Positions 1-5,668 of a stretch of DNA of 7,120 bases are shown one piece after another. Origin of the DNA: Candidatus Woesearchaeota archaeon (GTDB taxonomy: Archaea; Nanobdellota; Nanobdellia; Woesearchaeales; DSVV01); contig JACRKI010000026.1 of the NCBI GenBank assembly GCA_016215305.1, positions 1-7,120 on the forward strand. The letters are read 5' to 3'. The notes below the pieces were generated by a model. It saw only the letters and a list, made by a program, of their open reading frames with translations. It did no database searches and was not told where the DNA came from. The position numbers and the translations under genes were made by a program. Position 1 is the stretch's first letter. Every line of letters starts with the position of its first letter.

Positions 1-50
1 AGTTGGTTCGTGATTTTACAAGGAGAGAATGGGAAGAGGATAGAATATGA
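1..50 (+). CDS. 3' end of an upstream gene, partial
   Basis: Reading from base 3, fifteen codons are open and end in TGA at 48-50, giving a C-terminus LVRDFTRREWEEDRI. The stop overlaps the next start as ATGA (47-50), the usual arrangement for translationally coupled genes, which is the main reason to believe this frame. The basic-acidic, tryptophan-containing tail resembles the C-terminal helix of many family 1/4 glycosyltransferases (compare the tail of the next gene, HWNKRSMEKQFRKSW), but fifteen residues cannot assign a family. Frame 1 is also open, to TAA at 76-78, but would overlap the next gene by 32 bases and reads less like a protein end. Product unknown; glycosyltransferase is a guess from context. 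Confidence 0.5.
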   Translation, partial: LVRDFTRREWEEDRI

Positions 51-1030
51 GTACTATCGGATTTATCTACAAAAATAAATGTCATCCTGTGACCCAGACC
101 TATGCAAACAGCATTGGTGCTGTTCCTCTTCGCATTACTGGATTTTTGGATGCTCTCTTTAAAGGAATTACTTCTCCACGATTTGACTCATACTTTGTCG
201 AATCTGTCATGTCCATACTTGTTCCCATCACCAAACGATTTCTTGGAAACAAGATCACTATTATTTTCCGCGGAAATGATGGCTTGTTTGGTGAAAAGAC
301 AACTGCTTATTTAGGCACTAAAAATCCTTTCAAAAAATGGTTTCTTCTTTTTCTCATCAAACATATGGATGGTATCATAGTTGAATCTGCAATGACAAAA
401 CTCCACGCAGAACGATGGACAAAAGCTCCTGTTCTTGTGTGTGAATCATATGTAGAGGAAAAAAAAGAATTAGAGAAAATAAAACCAAATCTCTCCACTA
501 AAAATTTTCTTTTTATTGGTGAATATCGGCCTCCGTATGATCATAAAAATATTCATTTTTTACTCTCTGTGTTTGCTCTTTTGCCAGAATATCATTTGAT
601 TATCATTGGGAAAAACACCAAACTACTTCAGCCTCTTGCATCGGCTAACGTGGAAATTCTTGATTATGTTGTAGACAAAAATTCCTATTACAAAAATGCG
701 ACCTATTATATTCATCTTCCTAAATATGAAACTGGACCAATTACCCTTCTTGAGGCAATGACTGCAGGAGTTTTGCCAATTACGAACACCAATGCAGGGC
801 ATGCTTCTGTTATGCAAGATGTTGATGCTCGGTTTGTGCTTTCTTCAAATCTTTCTGCAACTGCCACTGCTTCTGTAATTCAGTCTCTTGTTTCTTTTTC
901 TCTCACTCAAAAACACAAAATTTCTGAAACATTTAAAAAGAATGCACACTCCCACTGGAATAAAAGGTCAATGGAGAAACAGTTTCGAAAATCATGGGAT
1001 TTGCTTCTCCGTATCTTAAACAATAAGTAA
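47..1030 (+). CDS. Glycosyltransferase, GT4-like (GT-B fold)
   Basis: A 327-residue retaining-type glycosyltransferase that should transfer a sugar from a nucleotide-sugar donor to a lipid-linked or glycan acceptor at the cytoplasmic membrane face. The C-terminal half holds the diagnostic part: FLFIGEYRPPYDHKN (about 154-168) begins the donor-binding domain, YHLIIIGKN (182-190) is the usual beta strand, and HLPKYETGPITLLEAMTAGV (223-242) carries the E-x7-E pattern (E228, E236) of GT4 enzymes. The typical EGFG is replaced by ETGP. The N-terminal half (acceptor side) is weakly conserved and short; GT4 proteins are usually 350-400 residues, so this is a compact member. No signal peptide or clear membrane helix is evident. 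The ATG at 47 is supported by AGAGGA at 35-40, six bases upstream, and by the ATGA overlap with the preceding stop. It sits four bases from the dehydrogenase gene, so the two are presumably cotranscribed. Donor and acceptor are unknown. Confidence 0.85.
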   Translation: MSTIGFIYKNKCHPVTQTYANSIGAVPLRITGFLDALFKGITSPRFDSYFVESVMSILVPITKRFLGNKITIIFRGNDGLFGEKTTAYLGTKNPFKKWFLLFLIKHMDGIIVESAMTKLHAERWTKAPVLVCESYVEEKKELEKIKPNLSTKNFLFIGEYRPPYDHKNIHFLLSVFALLPEYHLIIIGKNTKLLQPLASANVEILDYVVDKNSYYKNATYYIHLPKYETGPITLLEAMTAGVLPITNTNAGHASVMQDVDARFVLSSNLSATATASVIQSLVSFSLTQKHKISETFKKNAHSHWNKRSMEKQFRKSWDLLLRILNNK

Positions 1031-1034
1031 TGAC

Positions 1035-2339
1035 GTGAGCAGAATGATACAGCAACAACAGCATCGCATCAGCATTATTGGCATTGGTCGAGTTGGACTC
1101 CCTCTTGCCCTTGTTTTTGCAGAAAAAGGATTTTTTGTCTATGGCGTTGACGTCGACAAAAATAAAGTTCTTGTGGTCAACAGCGGTAAAATGCCTTTTA
1201 TTGAAGAAGGCGCAGACAAATTACTTGAGAAATGGCGCGGCAAAGGCTTTGTTGCAACTACTGATTTTCAATACGCAACTGAAAACTCTGACACCCTTGT
1301 CTTGACACTTGGAACTCCTGTTGATGAACACTTAAACCCTATTTTTAGCCAAATTGAATCAGTTATCAAATCCATTGTGTATAATCTTCATGCTGGGCAG
1401 CTTATTGTGCTTCGCAGCACGGTCAGTCCTGGAACTACCGAATATATTAAGCGATATATTGAATCCAACACCAAATGGAAAATTGGAGAAGACATTTTCC
1501 TCGCGTTTTGCCCAGAACGAATTGCAGAAGGGAAATCCATTGAAGAAATCCCCCATATCCCTCAAATTATCGGGACATTGGATGCAAAAAGCGCAGAAAA
1601 AGCAGAGGCAGTTTTTAAACAGCTTACCCCTGAAATTCTTCATAGTGATGCGCGTTCTGCAGAGCTCGCAAAACTCTATTGCAACATGTATCGCTACATT
1701 AATTTTGCAATCGCGAACGAGTTTATGATGATTGCACGGCAGCATGATCGCGATATTGCTGAAGTGACTCGGCTTGTCAACACCAATTACAAACGCGGCG
1801 GCTTAAAGAGTCCTGGCTTTACTGCAGGACCATGCTTGTATAAAGATGGTTTTTTCCTTGTCAACAGAAGTCCATTTACTGAACTGATTACCACTTCCTG
1901 GAAAATCAACGAATCTGTTCCTGCATATCTCATTGAGGAAATTAAAAAACAGACTTCTCTTGTGAACAAGAAAGTCGCGATTCTTGGTCTTGCATTCAAG
2001 AAAAACATTGATGACAATCGAAACTCACTCGCCTATCGCGCAAAGAAAATCTGCATCGCAGAAGGAGCGAAAGTGACCATGCATGATCCATACCTTGAAC
2101 CATGCGATCTTACCAATGTGCTTAAAGGCGCAGATGTTGTCTTTATTGCAATAGACCATGATTATTATCGTCGTGAATTATCTCTTGAGAAAATCGCAGA
2201 AATGACAAACAAGGATTCTCTGCTTTGCGATATCTGGAATATCTTTGGAACAAATAAAGTTTTAACTCGATTGAAACGGCCAACGACGCAACAATTACTT
2301 CAAGAAGCTGTTTCTTCTGATGATGAGGAAAGTAGTTGA
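1035..2339 (+). CDS. Nucleotide-sugar dehydrogenase (UDP-glucose/GDP-mannose/UDP-ManNAc dehydrogenase family)
   Basis: Oxidises C6 of an NDP-hexose or NDP-HexNAc to a uronic acid with two NAD+, supplying an acidic sugar for the glycan made by this cluster. The 434-residue length is normal for the family. The NAD-binding domain has GIGRVG (16-21) and VYGVDVD (35-41). RSTVSPGTT (127-135) and CPERIAEG (159-166) are the family signatures. The central domain has AELAKLYCNMYRYINFAIANE (209-229; E210, K213, N217). The catalytic cysteine is C267 in GFTAGPCLYKD. The C-terminal UDP-binding domain has GLAFKKNIDDNRNS (318-331). The AGPCLYKD form differs from the GGHC form of WecC and the GSCFPKD form of Ugd, so the substrate is left open. 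The frame opens with GTG at 1035; an ATG three codons on (1044) is equally likely, because GTGA at 1035-1038 would then be its ribosome-binding site at five bases' spacing. The tail ends in acidic SSDDEESS. Confidence 0.93.
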   Translation: MSRMIQQQQHRISIIGIGRVGLPLALVFAEKGFFVYGVDVDKNKVLVVNSGKMPFIEEGADKLLEKWRGKGFVATTDFQYATENSDTLVLTLGTPVDEHLNPIFSQIESVIKSIVYNLHAGQLIVLRSTVSPGTTEYIKRYIESNTKWKIGEDIFLAFCPERIAEGKSIEEIPHIPQIIGTLDAKSAEKAEAVFKQLTPEILHSDARSAELAKLYCNMYRYINFAIANEFMMIARQHDRDIAEVTRLVNTNYKRGGLKSPGFTAGPCLYKDGFFLVNRSPFTELITTSWKINESVPAYLIEEIKKQTSLVNKKVAILGLAFKKNIDDNRNSLAYRAKKICIAEGAKVTMHDPYLEPCDLTNVLKGADVVFIAIDHDYYRRELSLEKIAEMTNKDSLLCDIWNIFGTNKVLTRLKRPTTQQLLQEAVSSDDEESS

Positions 2340-2359
2340 ATGATTATGTTTGGCGAACA

Positions 2360-2461
2360 CAATAATTATGATTTATCTTTTCGCAACTATTTTCAAAGAA
2401 TTCTCATCAAACTTAAATAATCATTACATGAAGATACATTAGCGATGCTTGTTCGTGTTTT
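2360..2461 (+). repeat. Long imperfect direct repeat, copy A
   Basis: This 102-base stretch, starting 20 bases after the dehydrogenase stop, aligns along its whole length with 5419-5527 in the same orientation. Shared blocks in the same order are CAATAATTAT, ATCTTTT, TTTTCAAAGAA, TTCTCAT, TAAATAAT, ACATGAA and the perfect 16-mer TTAGCGATGCTTGTTC (2439-2454 here). The blocks are separated by small insertions or deletions. Similarity fades on both sides. The TAAATAAT block could be a TATA box that would place a transcript start in or next to the 16-mer, so a duplicated promoter is one reading and a recombination or insertion scar is another. Confidence 0.75.
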
Positions 2462-2576
2462 GTCTTTTCACCTTAGAAATGCTTTTTACTTTTCATAGAA
2501 ATTTATCTTTGATAAGTTTTGGAATTAAACATGTCCGTATTCCTGTTGTGATTTAATAGCAATGCACTTCTTGTTC

Positions 2577-2582
2577 TTTTTT
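2577..2582 (+). terminator. Candidate T-run terminator for the dehydrogenase transcript
   Basis: Six consecutive T on the plus strand lie within TTGTTCTTTTTTGAG, 238 bases after the dehydrogenase stop and before the convergent minus-strand gene. Archaeal termination commonly needs only an oligo-T stretch. Other T-rich stretches (2380-2395, 2483-2492) could serve equally well, so the exact site is uncertain. Confidence 0.25.
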
Positions 2583-2608
2583 GAGAATCTCATTGATTGC
2601 TCTGTAAG

Positions 2609-2613
2609 AAAAA
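2609..2613 (-). terminator. Candidate T-run terminator for the minus-strand pair
   Basis: On the minus strand this reads TTATTTTTCTTAC, about 23 bases past the stop codon of the minus-strand GT2 gene. It is the first T-run after that gene. There is no stable hairpin before it, which is in keeping with archaeal-type oligo-T termination but leaves the call weak. Confidence 0.3.
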
Positions 2614-2635
2614 TAATACTTAATCTGGGAGCATG

Positions 2636-3337
2636 TTAGATTCTCCACTTTAATTTCAACACATACGGCAGCATCTTTAATTCTCTTTTTAGATCAAAAC
2701 TGCTCTGTTTTCCTGCATGCCATTGCACAGAAAACTCATCAATTTTGTATCCTTTTTTTTGCGCTCTCACAAGCAATTCTACATCCCAAAACCACCCTCT
2801 CTCAAACTTGCTGTCATATCCAATTTCTTCAAGCAGTGGAAGCAATTTTTCTTTTTTGAATGCCTTAAACCCACACTGATGATCGTGAATTTTTGATTTG
2901 AGATATGTTTGCATAATAAAATTGTAGATTGTACTGATTATCTTTCTTCCTAATGTTCTTCTTGCCTGAACTCCTTTGTATCTGCTGCCAATTGCAACAT
3001 CATTTCCCGCTTCTATACTTTCTATTAGTTTTGGAAGATATACTAAATCGACAGAGAGATCAAGATCCATAAATACAATAATTTCTCCTTTTGCTTTTTT
3101 CATTGCTTCTGCAAGATTTTCCCTTCTACTAGGTCCATTTTCATAAAACATATACTTTATTTCTTTCTGTTTTGGTGCAAACCTCTTCGCAATAAATTCT
3201 GTTTTATCAGTGCTTCCATCATTCACAATAATCAGTTCAAATGGTTTTTTTAACTTTCTGAGCGTTTCATATATTTTTTTTATATTTTCTTCTATCATTT
3301 TCTCTTCATTGTAACATGGAATAAATAGTGAAATCAT
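2636..3337 (-). CDS. Glycosyltransferase family 2, polyprenyl-phosphate sugar synthase-like
   Basis: A GT-A fold, inverting-type glycosyltransferase of 233 residues from the preferred start. The order of motifs matches dolichyl-phosphate mannose/glucose synthase-like GT2 proteins: ISLFIPCYNEE (2-12), ELIIVNDGSTD (34-44), the metal-binding FMDLDLS (89-95, D91 and D93), AIGSRY (115-120), DHQCGFKAFKKE (152-163) and WDVELLVRAQKKGYKIDE (184-201). It lacks the C-terminal membrane helices of some relatives, so it is probably soluble or peripheral. Start choice: the open frame extends to an ATG at 3370, overlapping the upstream gene by 14 bases, but GGAGAG at 3343-3348 sits just before the internal ATG at 3337, and the conserved family N-terminus begins there. 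It follows the GT-C gene by 19 bases and is surely cotranscribed with it; a plausible role is making that enzyme's lipid-phosphate sugar donor. Its A+T content and ATA/AGA use exceed those of the plus-strand genes. The usual G-K-G-x-A segment is replaced by GPSRRENLAEAM (68-79). Confidence 0.9.
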   Translation of the reverse strand: MISLFIPCYNEEKMIEENIKKIYETLRKLKKPFELIIVNDGSTDKTEFIAKRFAPKQKEIKYMFYENGPSRRENLAEAMKKAKGEIIVFMDLDLSVDLVYLPKLIESIEAGNDVAIGSRYKGVQARRTLGRKIISTIYNFIMQTYLKSKIHDHQCGFKAFKKEKLLPLLEEIGYDSKFERGWFWDVELLVRAQKKGYKIDEFSVQWHAGKQSSFDLKRELKMLPYVLKLKWRI

Positions 3338-3350
3338 TTTTTCTCTCCTT
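3338..3350 (-). promoter_or_regulatory. Ribosome-binding site deciding the GT2 start
   Basis: The minus strand reads AAGGAGAGAAAAA immediately before ATG 3337. GGAG to ATG spacing is seven bases. No comparable site precedes the ATG at 3370, so translation most likely begins at 3337. Confidence 0.7.
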
Positions 3351-3356
3351 TTCTTT

Positions 3357-5120
3357 TCAGTGCCAATCATCTATTGCATACATCTGCACTATTCCCTGCG
3401 TGTTGGTATATGTTTCTGCAAGGTATGGTGTCTTATTTTCTCCAAATGTTTCAGTATTAAATACACCGCCTTTTTCCAAAACAAAATAGTATGGGTTTAG
3501 TTGTCCATTTTGTGCGATAAAACCTACTTGCCTTATTTTGTAATTTTGCTGAATATAGTCCCATACCTCTGTCTTTGCTTGAATGCTTCCCATTCCCTGA
3601 CCATACAACACAACCCACTTAAACTTCAATGTATTCTCCAAGTTTTCAAAATAACTTAAATTACCAGAAATTTCTTCAACCCCATATCTGTGCGCATGCC
3701 AGAGAATTCCCACTGATTGCGAGGAAACACCTTCAATAAATACTCTGTCTGCACTATTACTGTTCTGGTTGATAAATGTACCTGCTATATCTTCTCCATA
3801 ATAAATTGTATCAAACACCCTGTTCGTTGCTACAATCATCTCACTACGACTTGCAATAAGCACAAGCGCAAGAATAATATATGGAATACTTTTCACTATT
3901 CTTTCAGAAATCTTTGTGCTTCTCTTCTCTATATTTTTATTCACTATTGAAGAGATGACATAGATCGTATACGCACTTGCAAGGCATACCAGCGGTAAAA
4001 AGACAAATTGATAGTATGCATGACCTCGTACTTTGTCTGCGAAGATAAACACGTAGATCACAACAGCTACTGCTGATCCTCCAATAAACTTTCCAAAGTC
4101 TGTTTTGTACTTAAGTATACTACACCCAATTCCTGCAACAGCAAGCCAGAAAAACCACATCGTAAAATTATCCATTACAAACGCTTTAATTGCAGGATAT
4201 GCTTGTGTCCAATATTCTATAGTAAGCGTTCGAATCAAATTATCACGAACTTCCATAAAGCTTTCACTAAAACTCCCTGTTCCTACAGTTGACGCGCCGG
4301 GCATTGTCCACTGCGAAAACTTTACCCAGATTGGGAAAAAAAGCATGATGCACAAAAATGCAGCCACATACTTTGCTGTTTTTTTCTTTTCCTGCCAAAG
4401 CAATTTCCATGGAGTTACAAACAACACGGGAACAAGTCCAATTGCGTTTGGCACTTTCAGAAGAATAGTGAGAAGCATGGATATTGCGAACAACAGAAAA
4501 TATTTCCATTTCCAAATGTCTTGTTCTATTTGTTCTCTCCAACAAAGATACCAATACGTTCCGAGAAGAATAAACAAAAGTCCGGGACCTTCTGGCTGGA
4601 CATTTCTGCCAAAGAAAACACTAATTGGCATAATTGTGAAGAGGATTGCCGATGCAATTGCAATAAATTCATTGTCTGTCAATTTTTTGCTGACTTTGTA
4701 CAACATTGGAATAGATGCAACTGTGAACAGAATAACAACTAATCTTGCTGCCCAGAGCTTGACTCCAAACATCCACCACAACGGAAGAATAATCCAGGGA
4801 ATCAATGGAAATTCATATTGCGTAAAGTAACCATGAAGCTGGTTGCCAATCCAATATGTTTCTGTACGAAAATAATCCTTCCACTCTTCTGCATTGTACA
4901 TGAACTCAGTGTATGGAATATACTGATTCTCCTTCATATTATGATACCCAATCACTGGAAAATCCATGTGATAGGAACGGAGGTAGAAGCCGTAGATCAT
5001 TAATGCAAAGAGAATCAGCCAGATAATGTTTTTTTTATTTATTAACTTCTTTACATCAAAAAAGAATTCAATTGCCTTTTCTTCATCCTCTTGCTTTATT
5101 TCTTCTTTATTTTCTTCCAT
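3357..5120 (-). CDS. Membrane glycosyltransferase, GT-C fold (GT39/PMT-like)
   Basis: A 587-residue polytopic enzyme expected to move a sugar from a polyprenyl-phosphate donor to a glycan or protein on the outer face of the membrane. The acidic cytoplasmic N-terminus (1-28) is followed by helix 1 (about 31-49), then an external loop with GYHNMKENQYIPYTEF (58-73). This loop is where GT39-type enzymes hold their catalytic acidic residue, so E64 is the candidate. About ten more hydrophobic helices lie between 104 and 425; VFFGRNVQPEGPGLLF (168-183) and HAYYQFVFLPL (368-378) are PMT/ArnT-like signatures. Residues 426-587 form a soluble, presumably external domain. The frame opens 38 codons earlier (5234), but that part is encoded by the palindromic tract. 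ATG 5120 is preferred because a TATA-like box lies about 26 bases upstream and no ribosome-binding site is present, as for a leaderless mRNA. ATG 5153 is a second alternative. Acceptor and sugar are unknown. Confidence 0.85.
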   Translation of the reverse strand: MEENKEEIKQEDEEKAIEFFFDVKKLINKKNIIWLILFALMIYGFYLRSYHMDFPVIGYHNMKENQYIPYTEFMYNAEEWKDYFRTETYWIGNQLHGYFTQYEFPLIPWIILPLWWMFGVKLWAARLVVILFTVASIPMLYKVSKKLTDNEFIAIASAILFTIMPISVFFGRNVQPEGPGLLFILLGTYWYLCWREQIEQDIWKWKYFLLFAISMLLTILLKVPNAIGLVPVLFVTPWKLLWQEKKKTAKYVAAFLCIMLFFPIWVKFSQWTMPGASTVGTGSFSESFMEVRDNLIRTLTIEYWTQAYPAIKAFVMDNFTMWFFWLAVAGIGCSILKYKTDFGKFIGGSAVAVVIYVFIFADKVRGHAYYQFVFLPLVCLASAYTIYVISSIVNKNIEKRSTKISERIVKSIPYIILALVLIASRSEMIVATNRVFDTIYYGEDIAGTFINQNSNSADRVFIEGVSSQSVGILWHAHRYGVEEISGNLSYFENLENTLKFKWVVLYGQGMGSIQAKTEVWDYIQQNYKIRQVGFIAQNGQLNPYYFVLEKGGVFNTETFGENKTPYLAETYTNTQGIVQMYAIDDWH

Positions 5121-5141
5121 TTGTGTTAGGTCATGTTCTCT

Positions 5142-5151
5142 GTTTTTATGC
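5142..5151 (-). promoter_or_regulatory. TATA-like promoter box for the minus-strand glycosyltransferase pair
   Basis: The minus strand reads GCATAAAAAC, centred about 26-27 bases before the A of ATG 5120. That is the standard distance from an archaeal TATA box to the transcript start, so the mRNA would begin at or next to the start codon. The left arm of the first palindrome begins at 5150, so the box straddles the element's edge. Inferred from spacing and composition only. Confidence 0.45.
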
Positions 5152-5229
5152 ATTTCGAAATACCACAGGAGTATATCTCCGGTGGACAAAGTCCACACTT
5201 GAAATTCGATATGTGGTATTTCGTAATGC
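5150..5229. repeat. Palindrome 1: 18-base inverted repeat with two inner hairpins
   Basis: The outer arms are GCATTTCGAAATACCACA (5150-5167) and its reverse complement with one mismatch (5212-5229), including a perfect 12-base core CGAAATACCACA/TGTGGTATTTCG. Between them are GGAG-TATAT-CTCC (5168-5180) and GTGGAC-AAA-GTCCAC (5182-5196), giving a three-way-junction fold. It overlaps the upstream extension of the GT-C reading frame, where codons would be dictated by the palindrome rather than by protein function. Confidence 0.85.
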
Positions 5230-5306
5230 GTCAAGAACCACAGGTCTCTCGAACTAGCAGACCGCTTCGCTTCATGCCACCGGTCTATGACCGGTGGTTC
5301 TTGACG
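5229..5306. repeat. Palindrome 2: 13-base perfect inverted repeat with inner hairpins
   Basis: The outer arms are CGTCAAGAACCAC (5229-5241) and GTGGTTCTTGACG (5294-5306), perfect over 13 bases and extendable past one mismatch by two more pairs. Inside are GGTCT/AGACC (5243-5247 and 5259-5263) with an 11-base loop, and CCACCGGTC-TAT-GACCGGTGG (5277-5297), a perfect 9-bp hairpin. That hairpin uses bases 5294-5297 that also belong to the outer right arm, so the two folds compete. Confidence 0.85.
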
Positions 5307-5418
5307 ATTTGTGGAAAAAAGAAGTTATGGTTATTAAGGAGGTATTGTACACGAACTTGCAACCAATATATGCGAATTAAGAACAGTCTAAATCACCTAG
5401 CAACGTAAAATCGCTGTC

Positions 5419-5527
5419 CAATAATTATTATCTTTTGGATCACTTTTTTCAAAGAAATATTCTCATTTAAAAATTCATATTATAAATAATGACATGAAAT
5501 ACTTAGCGATGCTTGTTCCTGTGTTTT
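5419..5527 (+). repeat. Long imperfect direct repeat, copy B
   Basis: The 109-base partner of 2360-2461, same orientation, about 3.06 kb away, on the other side of the minus-strand gene pair. The perfect 16-mer TTAGCGATGCTTGTTC lies at 5503-5518. The block TATAAATAAT (5481-5490) is a good TATA-box match and would put a transcript start close to the 16-mer. Copy B also holds an 11-codon frame from ATG 5494 to TAG 5527-5529 (MKYLAMLVPVF) that resembles the start of a signal peptide; the equivalent frame in copy A is broken after four codons. It lies 140 bases before the epimerase gene and may add a second, upstream promoter for it. Confidence 0.75.
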
Positions 5528-5591
5528 AGTGCAGGTTTGTATTCTTTCTGTTTAACGAATCCAAGCATTTGTATTTCTCCTCTCACTCATC

Positions 5592-5608
5592 AATAAACTT
5601 TATAAAAC
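5592..5608 (+). promoter_or_regulatory. Archaeal-type promoter (BRE/TATA) of the epimerase gene
   Basis: The sequence AATAAACTTTATAAAAC carries a TATA box TTTATAAA (5599-5606) preceded by a purine/A-rich stretch that could bind TFB. The predicted start of the transcript is around 5628-5632, giving a leader of roughly 40 bases. The leader contains GGGG (5658-5661) seven bases before ATG 5669 as a weak ribosome-binding site. Confidence 0.6.
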
Positions 5609-5668
5609 AACCTGCTCTTTCAATACGAAAAAGAGAGAGATTTTACACAAAAAAATTGGGGAAACACA

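Larger units (their letters stand above)
2340..2635. other. Intergenic region between convergent genes
   Basis: This A+T-rich gap separates the end of the plus-strand dehydrogenase gene from the end of the minus-strand GT2 gene. It contains copy A of the long direct repeat (2360-2461), described separately, and T-runs on both strands that could end transcription from each side. All frames are closed at short intervals. The longest reading of any note is a 17-codon frame from ATG 2445 (MLVRVLSFHLRNAFYFS), which has no ribosome-binding site. I see no tRNA, CRISPR or other recognisable RNA gene here. Confidence 0.7.
5150..5306. mobile_element. Candidate non-autonomous palindromic element (IS200/IS605-type ends or MITE-like)
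   Basis: Two adjoining palindromic units (5150-5229 and 5229-5306) fill 157 bases with almost no gap. Each has long outer arms and inner hairpins with three-base loops, and both contain ACCACAGG at the same place inside the left arm (5162-5169 and 5237-5244). The dense secondary structure, lack of coding capacity, locally higher G+C and position in a divergent gap suggest a mobile element. The terminal 9-bp hairpin with a TAT loop followed by TTCTTGACG recalls the subterminal hairpin ends and guide-RNA scaffolds of IS200/IS605 elements, though no transposase or TnpB gene is present. No target duplication is evident. A structured RNA or a remnant of a larger insertion are alternatives. Confidence 0.4.
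5121..5668. other. Divergent intergenic region with palindromes, repeat and promoters
   Basis: This is about 550 bases between the preferred start of the minus-strand GT-C gene and the start of the epimerase gene. From left to right it holds a TATA-like box for the minus strand (5142-5151), a tract of nested palindromes (5150-5306), an A+T-rich stretch with no clear gene (5307-5418), copy B of the long direct repeat (5419-5527) and the epimerase promoter (5592-5608). In 5307-5418 a short frame from ATG 5327 (MVIKEVLYTNLQPIYAN, stop 5378-5380) spans a GGAGG sequence at 5338-5342. It has no supporting site of its own and I do not call it a gene. Confidence 0.65.

Noticed and set aside
2420..2461. 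C/D-box small RNA within the repeat copies
   Set aside because: GATG occurs near the 16-mer, but neither a full RTGATGA C box nor a properly spaced CTGA D box is present in either copy.
4105..4830. A 241-codon plus-strand open frame opposite the GT-C gene
   Set aside because: It is antisense to the membrane-protein gene, whose family signatures are clear. Its composition is the mirror of hydrophobic codons and there is no start signal.
5243..5263. tRNA-like T-arm: on the minus strand GGTCT, AGTTCGAG and AGACC
   Set aside because: The loop is 11 bases rather than 7, and no acceptor, D or anticodon arms surround it. It is better explained as an inner hairpin of palindrome 2.
5150..5306. CRISPR array or leader
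   Set aside because: There are two related palindromic units but no regular short direct repeats with unique spacers and no cas genes in the window.
5327..5380. Small protein MVIKEVLYTNLQPIYAN
   Set aside because: Seventeen codons with no upstream ribosome-binding site or promoter; the GGAGG at 5338-5342 lies inside it, with no start codon properly placed after it to begin a longer frame.
5133..5408. A 91-codon plus-strand open frame across the palindromic tract
   Set aside because: It is largely composed of the inverted repeats, has no ribosome-binding site before its ATG, resembles no family I know, and overlaps the minus-strand promoter region. Open frames arise easily in such palindromes.
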